This document shows positions 34,331 through 46,100 of a stretch of DNA of 64,000 bases, piece after piece (position 1 is the first letter of the stretch; each line of letters opens with the position of its first letter). A program made the translations under genes and the position numbers. The stretch is from Elysia chlorotica (taxonomy: Eukaryota > Mollusca > Gastropoda > Plakobranchidae): positions 26,455 to 90,454 of the forward strand of contig RQTK01000058.1 of assembly GCA_003991915.1 (NCBI GenBank), written 5' to 3'. Under the pieces are notes generated by a model. The model saw only the letters and a list, made by a program, of their open reading frames with translations, ran no database searches and was not told the DNA's origin.

Positions 34331-35385
34331 ACGAGGGCTTCTTGGTCTTTACTGGCCGTTCATTTGATGAATTGAAATACAATGTACATTTTAGTTAAGG
34401 TAAAGAAGTAAAAAAAAATGAGATCTTTCAATGTGTTGTTGTGCTGGATACAGGATGTTCTATGAAATCGATTATGTTGAATTCAAGATGCACTGCACTG
34501 TGTTAAAAGTAGCTAAAGGATGTTTGCTCTAAAAATTACGTTAAGTTCATGTTATGTACAATAACATTGCCGTATTTTACAGTAAAGGTTTGTTTGTGTG
34601 TGTGTGCACTTTAATACTTGTCAAGTATATAAACTATTAAACTTTTTTTTAATCATTATACAAAATTGAATTATAATTGTGACGTTGAAATTTGTTTTAG
34701 GATGCTAGAACGTTAAATTTTTTTTTTTTAATTAAAATTTTATTTAACCTTTCATGCTACAGCAGTTCAATATTTAGGTTTCATTTTTAATGGCAATTTT
34801 TCTCATCTAATATCTTTTTACAAAAGTTCTTATCAACATATACATGATCATTGCTGCTTTTCATGCAATACATGTACTAGTGAGGTTTTCGTTTATCACA
34901 GGTAAGTTCACAAATCTTTACATGCAAGTATTTCTTTTTTTTTTTTAATTTGAATGTGTATGGTTCAATTGAAACTCCATACCAGTTTGAATGTTTGATT
35001 TTATTCGAAGTGAGTATGCCTTCTTTGTTTTCGCTTACTCTTAAAATGTTGAGGTTTTTTTTTTCTTGTTCTTTGTATTTACCCCCTGGATAAGTATAAT
35101 TGTTTTAGTTGTCAATATTTATTTAAACCTCTGTGTAAAAATATATGTGAAACTGTTTACAAATTCGATTAAAAGTTGTTGCCAATTTACCTGTTGTTGT
35201 TTTTTTGGTGAATGATAGTAGAGCCGTAAAAAATAATAAGCTTTTCAGATGGAGTACTGAAGCACAATTATATTTGGAAGTATCCGAAGAACAAAATGCC
35301 AAGGATGAAAACTAAAGCAGGGATTTTACAAGTGTATTCTTAATTTACTCTGGTGCGTGACCAAAGAGAGACCAGAGAGATAGGG

Positions 35386-35545
35386 AAGATGTATTGGTCC
35401 GATTCCGTCCCCCACTGGTTGAGTCGGTGACAGTTTAATGTGACCGGCTGAGACAGGAGTCCAGGTTTGCTCGCACTGCCTTGTGTGGGGCACCACATGA
35501 AATAATATATAGATATACATAGTGCTCACGTTGGAAGTTAAGCAA
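35386..35545 (+). mobile_element. SINE-like repeat family B, copy 2
   Basis: Contains GATTCCGTCCCCCACTGGTT, GTGACCGGCTGAGACAGGAG, TGGGGCACCACATGAAAT and ATAGTGCTCACGTTGGA. No clear tRNA-like head is present. Confidence 0.75.
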
Positions 35546-35670
35546 CAAACAAAAAACAATGGGCGATCTAAAACTCTAAGAGAGACAACTCTGCAAGCAC
35601 ATACATGTACTATAATAAAACCCACGTTTATGATTTGAACGATAATGATTACGAGGGGGGGGGGGTTGCT

Positions 35671-36995
35671 CCTGATATTACAGCCTCTATTGATGAGACT
35701 ATTGTTATAGTTTAATTTCATTAGGCTGTCTAAAGAATCTCGTTTGAATAAGTCGAGAACACCCCACCCCCAAGTAAAAAACTAAAAACAAACAAAACAA
35801 TGGAACTAACATACAAAAAACTCACAAAATTGAGAGAGAAAAAATGCAACAAGAAACAGCTGTCGTTACGTCACCGGGAAAATAACGTGCATCCAATCTC
35901 AGCGGAGTAGGTGGCAGTTCACCATTCGTGCAAACTGCCTTCATCGTTCATGCATTCCTAATCCTTTGTTGAGTCGTTTGTACGGAGATAAGGTAGACGG
36001 GAGTGCTCACAGCAAACTGTTGATTCGTTCCACGGAACTTAATAATACATGTATGTTGTTTATGTATTACCTTTTGGATGCGTGCACTCAACTGTTCAGT
36101 CAAAACAAAGCTTGTACAAAACCCGCCCCAGGTAGAGAAAAAAAGAGAGATAGAGAGAATGAAAGAGGGACAGATAAAATGAGAGGGAGAAAGACATAGA
36201 GGGATAAAATGAAAGGGAGAAAAACAGAGAGAGATAGAGGTGGAAAATGAGAGATAGACAGAGAGAATACAGTAAGGGAGGGTCAAAAATGATCAACAGA
36301 AAAGAAATTAAAACTGCATTTTATTTACAAAGGGCCGATAGACTGCTGGCAGCAAGAGAACAAAGTTGGACCATATTACCAAAAGCCTTCATATAAAAAA
36401 ATTGGAGAATGAATCTTTCGATCCAATGTACCACTTGCTCAATTGAAAGTCTAAATAAAAAGTAAATTCTGGAGAAAAGTTGTTGCGTTATGGCCTCAGC
36501 ATAATATCCACACTAATCTCTGTGACGGAAATATAATTAATGATCCTCTAACAACAAACATGCAACGCATGAAGGAACGATGTCCCTCATCCCACAATAG
36601 AACGTAACACCCTGTTTGTTACACATTATGCATACAAGGCTAATGGCTAATTAATGACGAAGAATTTATTTTTGTTGTATTACTACCACAACGTGCAGCT
36701 AGACTTTAACCTAATCTATAATACAATCCCTCAAAAAATGATTAAAAATCATGCCTTAAACTGCAGACAACTTGCTCTTCTTCATATTCCATATTTGTCT
36801 TTGAGAATTAAAAAAAAAGGCGAGGACGAGAAAAAATACAGGAAATGGTTGCAAAGGCCAAACGAGAGATTTGTTAAAAAATCTAGAAAGTATTAGGCTA
36901 TGCTTGTCGGATTGTCCATTTTTGTTTTCTTATGTACAATGTGGACCACCTTGAGCGTTTTTGTTTCTTTAATCACTGCATGTATAATTATGTAT
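35671..36995. repeat. Large direct repeat, copy 1 (partner 37907-39390)
   Basis: The two copies share CCTCTATTGA, ATTAGGCTGTCTAAAGAATC, CAGCGGAGTAGGTGGCAGTT, CTGCCTTCATCGTTCATGCA, AGGTAGACGGGAGTG, a purine-rich GAGA tract, GCCTCAGCATAATATCCAC, CAACGTGCAGCTAGACTTTA and GTGGACCACCTTGAGCG. Both start just after a poly(G) run. An 80-codon frame near the end (36654-36893) resembles no family I know and is broken in copy 2. The element type is unidentified. Confidence 0.85.
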
Positions 36996-37906
36996 TAATA
37001 AAATATATATAAAAATAGGCATGCGGTGAAGGGTTTCAGATATGAACCTACACCATGTAGGTACTCTCAGGATCAACGCTCACCCATACCACATTGACGC
37101 ATGTACCTCTGAGGACGCTGCACTCTTTATTACAATTTCAACTTGCGACAAAGCTTCTCTACCAGCTTCCAATCACCAAAGTCCAAACTAAGCAGCATGT
37201 GGACCGTAACTATTTTACAGGCCTCAACACCGTTTGGGATTGGAGTGAGTTCTGGCTAAGTAAGTTACCTTGTTAAGCGATCTTGAACTGGTATCATCAT
37301 TCTTCTTTGTACACCAGTCAAACAAAACACATGACTTTCTGTATATGTTTTACTAATTACACGCTACGAAATAAATGACATTTAAAAATTTTTAAAGTTC
37401 GTTTCTAAATGCCAAAGTAATAGTAGTTATATAGCTAATTCTTGAAACAATGGTATAACAAACACTTTTACTTGTTACATTCAAAATGAAATCACGAAGC
37501 GCGACTTGTTTTTTGTCTATTTGTATTACTTAGCTCAGGTTACCTGTCCCAAAAAGTGTCAGTTAGAACGGTAAAAATGCTTCGAGTATATGTATAAATT
37601 TCTACACGTACATTTGTGTGACTTTGAGGGAATGGGGCGTGGATGATGGGGAGAGAGAGAGAGAGAGAGGCGGGGGGATATGGGTAGACAGTCAAAGAAG
37701 AGGAAAAGGTTACTAGGTAAAGTTAAATCAAGAGAAAGGGTGGACGAGAGAGTATTGAATCATAGTTTTTTACAAAAAAAAGAGAGAGAGAGAGAGAGAA
37801 AGCGGTTACAATTATACGTGCGAAAATTGGGAGGGATTTAGATAGTAGATAGATAGATAGATAGATGATGGATAGATAGATAGATGGAGAGAGAGAGGGG
37901 GGGGGA
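36996..37906. other. Spacer between the direct repeats, with GA and GATA microsatellites
   Basis: Contains (GA)n at about 37651-37669 and 37782-37799, and (TAGA)n at 37838-37885. No gene recognised. Confidence 0.7.
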
Positions 37907-39390
37907 GCCTCTGATACTGCGGCCTCTATTGAGGAGAATATTATTATAGTTTACTTTCATTAGGCTGTCTAAAGAATCTCGCTTGAATAAGCCGAGAACA
38001 CCCCACCCTCAAGTAAAAAACTAAAAACAAACAAAACAATGGAACTAACACAAAAAACAAAAACAAAAAGAAAAGAAACCCAGAAATGTTTGAAAGAAAA
38101 ATAAAATTGAGAGGAAAAAATGCAACAGGGAACAGCTGTCTACTCTACAAAACCTGGGTGGGCAGGGGTCGTTACGTCACCGGGAAAATAATGTTCATCC
38201 AATCTCAGCGGAGTAGGTGGCAGTTCACCATTCGCGCAAACTGCCTTCATCGTTCATGCATTCCTAATCCTTTGTTGAGTCGTTTGTACGGAGATAAGGT
38301 AGACGGGAGTGTTCACAACCAACTGTTGATTCGTTCCATGGAACTTAATAATACATGTATGTTGTATATGTATTAGTCTATTACCTTTTGGCTGCGTGCA
38401 CTCAACTGTTCAGTCAAAACAAAGCTTGTACAAAACCCGCCCCAGCCAGCACATTCTTTCTACTATAGTCATAGGTCCTATATAAAAGGGGGGAAAAGAT
38501 TGTGCAAAGTAACGAAAGAAAAAAAAGAGGGACATAGAGAGACAGATAAAATGAGAGGGAGAGAGACATAGAGGTAGAAAATGAAAGGTAGAAAAACAGA
38601 GAGAGATAGAGGTGGAAAATGAGAGATAGACAGAGAGAATACAGTAAGGGAGGGTTACAAATGATCGACAGAAAAGAAATTAAAACTGCATTTTATTTAC
38701 AAAGGGTCGAGTGGCCGATAGACTTCTGACAGCAAGGGAACAAAGTTGGACCATAATATCAAAAGCCTTCGTATAAAAAAAGTTGGTGGAGATTTAATCT
38801 TTTTGTCCAATATACCACTTGCTGAATTGAAAGTCTAAACCTCATAAAAAGGTAATTCTGGAGAAAAATTGTTGCGTAATGGCCTCAGCATAATATCCAC
38901 AATAATCTCGGTGACGGAAATATAATTAATGATCCTCTATCTAACAACAAACATGCAACGCATGAAGGAAACATTTTCCCCATCCCACAATTTATAGAAC
39001 GTAACACAATTATGCGTATAAGGCTAATGGCTAATGAATTACGAAGAGTTTATTTTTGTCGTATTACTGCCACAACGTGCAGCTAGACTTTAACCTAATC
39101 TATAACACAATCCCTAAAAAAATAATTAAAAATCATGCCGAAAACTGCAGACAACTTACTTTTCTTCATATTTCATAATTATTAGTCTTTGAGATTTAAA
39201 AAAAAAGGCGAGGACGAGAAAAAATACAGGAAATGGTTACAAAGGCCAAACAAAAGATTTGTCACAAAATCTAAAAAGTATTAGGCTATGCTTGTCGGAT
39301 TGTCCATTTTTGTTTTCTTATGTACAATGTGGACCACCTTGAGCGTTTTTGTTTCTTTAATCACTGCAAGTACAATTATGTATTATCTAA
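37907..39390. repeat. Large direct repeat, copy 2, ending in poly(A)
   Basis: Same order of landmarks as copy 1 with small indels and an extra segment near 38080-38160. Copy 1 ends TATGTATTAATAAAATATAT, whereas this copy ends TATGTATTATCT followed by 14 A, which suggests retroposition of a transcript. A (TA)n run follows at 39404-39425. Confidence 0.8.
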
Positions 39391-39999
39391 AAAAAAAAAA
39401 AAATATTTATATATATATATATATATCGAATACCAAGTTATAGAGATATAAAATCGGATGGAAAATATTCATGTAACAGGACAACTGAAATATTGCTTTG
39501 CTTATTGAAAATCGTCTAAACGCTTTGTCCTATATTAAAGAAAAAGGCAGAATGCGGATAAGAGAGGGATGGGCTTAGGATGCTGGTTGAAGTGACTCTA
39601 TAATCTGTGTCTAAAGATGGACCTCCATCCAGGTTCGAAAGAACACCGATAATGCATCCGGACAGCACCCTCTATAGATTTTAATATTGAACAAAAAACG
39701 CTATAAAACGTTATAATATTAATTTATATGAATATAATGTTATTGTGCGAGGTAATCCCGATTAATGCAGATAAAATAAATCTATACATAACATAGTAGA
39801 AGAAGCTACTTAGATAGCCTATAACTGCAAAAACACCCATTCCTGAACAAAACTTTGAGGAGGAAAAAAAAAAAAAAGAAGGGTTGGGAATGAGGGACAG
39901 AGGGGATGCATTCTCCATGAACGTGTGAAGACGGCTACAACAAAAAAAAGTTGGGCGTGCGCTCTCAGCTGTTGTCAAAATCAAGGTCACCAAACTAGG

Positions 40000-40679
40000 T
40001 CACCGTAGGTCGCTGACTGAGCCTCCTCTCCTCCAGTCACAACAAGCCTTCCCTCACAACACGCTGCACAGATGTGAACCTCTCGTGTACACTCTGTCTT
40101 CACCATCCCCTGTCGCAAAGAGGTAAATGTTATACTTTAACTACATGTATAAGTTCATAGTTTACCTGAGATGTAAGTCGATATCACGACTGAGCGATCT
40201 ATGAAAGCTTGACCAACCTAGATCTACATCCTCAGCCAGAACCGTTCTACTATGCAGATATAGATCTAGATAGAGACTCTACATGTAGATTCTAGATTAT
40301 CATGTAGATCTGTAGTCTTTAATACATGCCACTACTTGTGATTTCGAGCAGTCATTCATAACTGGGATAGATCTAGGTTTAGAATTGGCCACATCGTGGG
40401 TTTCGAAAGGAAGATATACTGATTGGTGAATAAACGATCTAAAACTTCCTTCAGGCCTCAACATAATGAACTTTTATCCTGTCATACTCATATTATAAAA
40501 AGTTGGCATTTTATACAACTGGAACTTTAATCTTTGATTTTAAAACTTCACAGTAACAGCAGATATTTGTGGCTTAATTATGATGAAAATTAGCATTTAA
40601 TTATTTTGCTTCTATCTGTTTTTCTTCATCAGAAATCTCAAACTTTCAATGTGTAATTAGTGGACAAGGTGATTGAATC
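40000..40679 (+). promoter_or_regulatory. MYORG-like 5' region: putative non-coding first exon, intron and TAGATCT-rich tract
   Basis: A good donor (AAGAG/GTAAAT) lies at 40122/40123 after a GC-richer stretch from about 40000. An acceptor ending at 40632 sits 47 bp upstream of the ATG. This suggests a non-coding exon 1 ending at 40122 and a short 5'UTR in exon 2. The inferred intron holds TAGATCTAGATAG (40261-40273) and several related motifs. The start of transcription is not determined. Confidence 0.45.
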
Positions 40680-43068
40680 ATGGATCAACGGGACACTGTT
40701 ACATTCCAGAAAGCTAGTCTTCAGAGACTAGCATACACTGTGCCATTATGCAGCTTTTTTCTATACTTCACAAAGCTCATGCTGTTTGGACCTAATGTGC
40801 TACTTTTGCCTGGTGCTACAGTGGATGAGAGCCTCAGGATTAACTTTGTGGATAACAGCGGAAAGCCTTTCCTCACAGGTATACATAGGGAATGAGATTT
40901 TACACCATTTTATTCCACTTTTTTTTTAAGATATGAAAAGTTTTGTTAGGCCTTATGGCCTTTTCCCCGTTCTTGCTGTGTCTGCCTCTGTCCATATTAC
41001 TTTATGTGCTCTCCCAAGGTTACTTTTAAAACTTACACAGTCCTTCCACAATTTGTCAATTCGATTCTTGAAGCTGCTGAGTGTTGGGGCATTCACAATG
41101 TCCTCTGGGAGGCTGTTCCAGGTGTTGGTCACTCTCAAAGGGAAGAAGTGTTGATGTACTCCACTTGTTACTTGCATCTTTTCTGTTTGCTCACTTTATT
41201 TAATCCGCAATGGTTAGCATTGCTCAATCCTGTTGCTAGATGAGCGAAGTGAAAACTAACGCAACCCTTAGTGTATTCACATACATCACAATCCTGTATC
41301 AATATTATTTGATAAAATCCTCATGTTGAATGAAATAAAATTGAATTTCTTCATCGTCACTATTGTTTGCACTCTTGATTCTGTTGTCTCCTTTCTCACC
41401 CGCACCATTTTAAAATGAAATTCACATAAATGGAATATATTTTTTTTCAATGTGATAGTGTCCTCTCTCTAACTTCTTTTTTTCCATTCACGACCACAGG
41501 ATACAGCGACTTTTCCAAGCCAGAGTGGAAGCTGCCCGAGTATTGCCGATATCAGGAAAATTCAGTTGGGAAAGGATGCCTAGAAGATCCCCATAACCAG
41601 CGCATCAAAATCCACTATGATGAGAGCGGAGTCGATGGTGTCACATGTCATCAGGTATCCAAACTTATCAATATATATTGGTGTGTAGTGGATTTATTCA
41701 GATACATTAGAATGGATGGGTTTATCAAAATACAATAGTGGTTTATCAAGATACTGTAGAATGGATTTATCAAGGTACAGTAGAATGGATGGATTTATCA
41801 AGGTATGGTAGTGGATTTATCAAGATACTGTAGCATGCATTTATCAAGGTACAGCAGAATAGATGGATTTATCAAGGTACTGTAGTGGGTTCATCAAGAT
41901 ATTGTAGAATGAATATGCATGTATAGTGCTGACGTTGGACGTTTGGAAGCATTGAAACCGACTCAACTCTGTAAGCTTGAATTTGAAAAAAAAGTATACC
42001 TGTTCCAATAGAGTTATTGCTTTAATCTGTGCCAGGTGAAGCGCGAAGGGCTGCGCTGTGTGAACCAAATGGTCATGGATTGCTACCACCTGGGTGACAG
42101 CCACTGGTATGGTGGATACGAGTCCGTCAGCCAGTTATGGCCCCTGCGTAAGGCCGTCCCGGTGGTGGAGGGGGTCATTCTCACGCCGGAGGAGGAAGAA
42201 CCGGTGCCAGTCGGGATGAGTCTTCCCATGGGGCCCTATGTGTCCGGCGATGTTGGCATACACAAAACAGATCCTGGAAATGTGCTGGAAAGGTATCAAG
42301 ACAATTGTAGAATGAAAACCAAGACCGAGAAATTGTGGAGCAGACATTGTTGATTAAGCAATAAATATGCAAAACTAAGCAAATTAATGAATTAGTAAAA
42401 AATAAGTAGGTATTTTAAAGTCTTTTTGTGTAAAGTTGAACTTGAAAATAGTTGAAGACACTTCAACAATTAGTAATTCTTCGTCAAACAGTGTGTTTTT
42501 TAACCCTGAATAAATCCCACTGCTTTGTATATGAAAAAACTAAAGATGTTATCACACAGTGGTTACACTTCTCTTCAAAAGCTCACATGAAATACTTGAA
42601 AAGGGCACGAGACTATTGCAAACATCAAGTGGCCAAAGAACTCCTTATCTCCAACATGTGTTATCAGGAGTTAACTGTAAATGATAAATAGATTCCACAC
42701 TTTGCTATCAGTAGGCAAAAATATCAACATAGCTGTTATAGGCAGGTTTTTTTTTTCTTTTCTTTTGGGTATGTTATGTATACATACTTACTATCTGCCT
42801 TTAAGCATTGTATCAGTAAACTTAATTTCCTTAGCTTTTCAATTGAACCCAAACATATTGAAGTTGATTTATATCAAATATTTACCTTTAATTTATATTA
42901 CCACAACTACTAACATGAAAGTTCGAGGAACAGATCCAGTTGTCTCAAAATGAAAATAAATGTTTGCTGTAAAGCACTGTATTTAACAACAGTCTGTTTC
43001 TGTCTGTCTCTCTCTGTCTCTGTCTGTCTGTCTGTCTGTCTCTCTGTCTCTCTGTCTGTCTCTCTGTC

Positions 43069-43121
<53 letters not shown>

Positions 43122-46100
43122 TCCTCTTTTTACTGATTACTGATCATGTGATCTCAAATATTTTTAACCATGAGTTATGAACTCCAGTGTTCTTTGCCTT
43201 TTTACTTATCTTTTCGGTGAATTCAACTTTTTTCCAGGCTATTTTTTTCTTCCTCTGGTGTGGGTATCATGATCGCCAAGGATTCTCCATTGTATCTGAG
43301 CTTCAACCAGCACTATGACGGCAAGATCTGCATTGCGGGTCTCTATGATGGCGCCCATTACTTCAGCAAGCTGGGGAAACCGCCTGTGCTAGGTGACTAA
43401 CGACTGCACCGTGTTAGATCACTACGGGGCGGAGAGTGTGGGTCTAATGTTATTTAGCATTTTGCTAGAGCATCACCCAATGAGGATAAAAACTCATGAT
43501 CGATCAGAAATGTATTTGTTCGATTTCGTCCTCTACTTGTTGGGTCTGTGTCAGTATGTGACTGAGACAGGAGTCCAGGTCTCCCCGCACTGTCTCTGTG
43601 TGACAGCATGTAAAATAGTCTTGGGGCCCGACAGCAATATACCCTATAAAGTGCTGATGCTGGGCACTAACAAAGAAACGCACATAATGTTGCCTAGGCT
43701 TTGTATTTAGGTTGGTGAATTAACACTTATTGTATGTCGGGGTTTAAAAAAAGACTCTGAGCGTTTTTAAATTTAAATTTAAATACTTTAAATGAGAATT
43801 TTTTTTGACATTGTAGATCTTCCTCAAATATTTATTTTGACATTATAAAGCTGTGTCCCAAGGAGACCCAGTCACGTACAGGCAAGGGTACAAAATACAG
43901 TGTAGTTAGTGTTAAGCTGTATCTGGATGTGCTATCAAACTATCACTGGTAACCTTGCCTTGTAGTCTCTGAAAAAGCTTATTATAACATTTCACCACTG
44001 TTGTCCTGAATTTGACATAAGCAATAATTAATATTGATACTGTACTAAAGTCAGTAACGTAAGTTTTTACAGAGCTAAAACATAAGAGACAAGTTCATGA
44101 ATAAAAACAAGTAGATGCTACATTTAGAAAATGCACCTGAATTATCTTGTTTGAAGTTATATTTTTAAAGTTTTCTGTTTCTGTATTTGTCTTTTTAATC
44201 AGGGAAATCGTCACGAAAAATATCAACTCAAGTTCCACATGGTTATTTAAATGTTTAACAATCACATGCTCATTCTTTATTAGTCGAGCATTATTTGTTC
44301 ATCCTTTATCTTTTACTAGGGGAGGGGGTTGGGGGATCCGTTAGTCTGCCCTGGGGAGTCTGGGAGTCTGGTTCTTGTGTGTGACAACACATAAATATGT
44401 CAGACATTAGTCTTGGGGTCCGTTCCAAATCTCGTTGGCAGTACATGTATAAATTGACCAGCTGAGACAGGAGTCATGGTATCCCCGCCCTGTCTTGTGT
44501 GTGACAACACATAAATATGTCAGACATTAGTCTTGGGGTCCGTTCCAAATCTGACGTTGACAACCAACTTATTGTTTTCAGAGTATACAGTGTGTAAAGC
44601 GAGCAATGTGAAGGAGATCCACAGCTACATGAAGCGTCGCTTCATCCAGAAACCGGAGAACATTCCCAATCCTGACCTGATCAGCAAACCAAAGTGGTCG
44701 ACATGGTCACATTTTCACCAAAATATCGACCAAGCAAAGGTCATGGATTTTGCAGGTAAACCAATATTTTCCTTTCTTATATGTATCGGGGGTGGGCAAA
44801 AATACTTTTAGGAAAACTTGTAGATGTAGATTGTGCTGGTTTACCAAATTTTTCTTCTCAGATGTTGGCTGTGGCTATAATTCTTACTGAAAAAATCATA
44901 ACATTTACTGATAACCAAGATGTTTTGTTCACATATGCTTGGGGATAGCAATTTTTTTTTTTACCATACCTATCAGAACTTCTGATGTTAAAAGGAATAC
45001 ATAAGGGTGCCATCATTTTGCCTATAGGCTGCAGAAATTAACATTTTTATATTAGTACTAGTGCATGGAGCGATTGTCTTATACCTTCAGTTTTTATTGT
45101 AAAAACCAATACAGCAGAACATAATATGGAAAAATGATTTTGTAGTTAGTTTTTGAAATGTATCTTTAAATTTTGATTTTTGTTATTTATTGTACAAAAG
45201 TATTTTCTCTTTAACTTAAAATTGTGAGCAAAAACGAAATAAATAATTATTTTATTTCAAACCTATTTTGTTTGAACTTAAAAAAATGCAGCAAAAGCAA
45301 GACCAATATTTAATTGCTACATTTGCGGACTTGAGGAAACAATTACATCATGGTCGCTCTAACGGCAAGAGTCAGGGCTGAAACCTCTATAGATCAAAGT
45401 CAGGCTGCTGTTTGTGATTATACAGTAGACCAATACACAAATTATCCTGTGGTGTGTCTTACTTTTTTTGTCACAATACCTGAAAAAAAACAAAGATATT
45501 ATATTTCTAATCAAATGATGTTTTATGACAATTAAAGTGTAACCGGAAATGGTAAATATTCATATTGGCGCTTCTTAGAATTTATTTTTTTAATAGCAAT
45601 AGATACGCATGAAAAATTTGAAACAACAAAACAGCAGTTTATAAAACAATTTTTTACTTTACAACATTTCATTTTCATTAAAGAGGTGCCTTGTGTTATA
45701 TTTTTTTTTTAATTTTGAGATTTAAAAAAAAATTGTTTTGAACAACATTCATTCTGACTTCCTGAAGAATGTAATGTGTGAATTACTTACAGACTTAAGT
45801 ACATCAGTGAGACCTCTGATCTCTGTAACGTTTGTGTGATGTAACAGCTATGCGAAAAAAAGCTTTCCATTAGCATCCCTCCGCACCCCCTCCCTCTCCC
45901 CCCATCCTTTTTAAAAAATATATTTTATGTCCCATTTTCTGTATTTGTCTTAGCTTCTAAGAAAAAAGGTTGTAAGGTAGAAGCTCGTTAAAACTTTTTT
46001 GATACCGAAAAGAATGAGCCATTGACCATATTATTTCAATTCCCTCCTCAGACAAAATTCTGAGCAACAAGCTGCCAGCCTCTCAGATAGAGATTGACGA

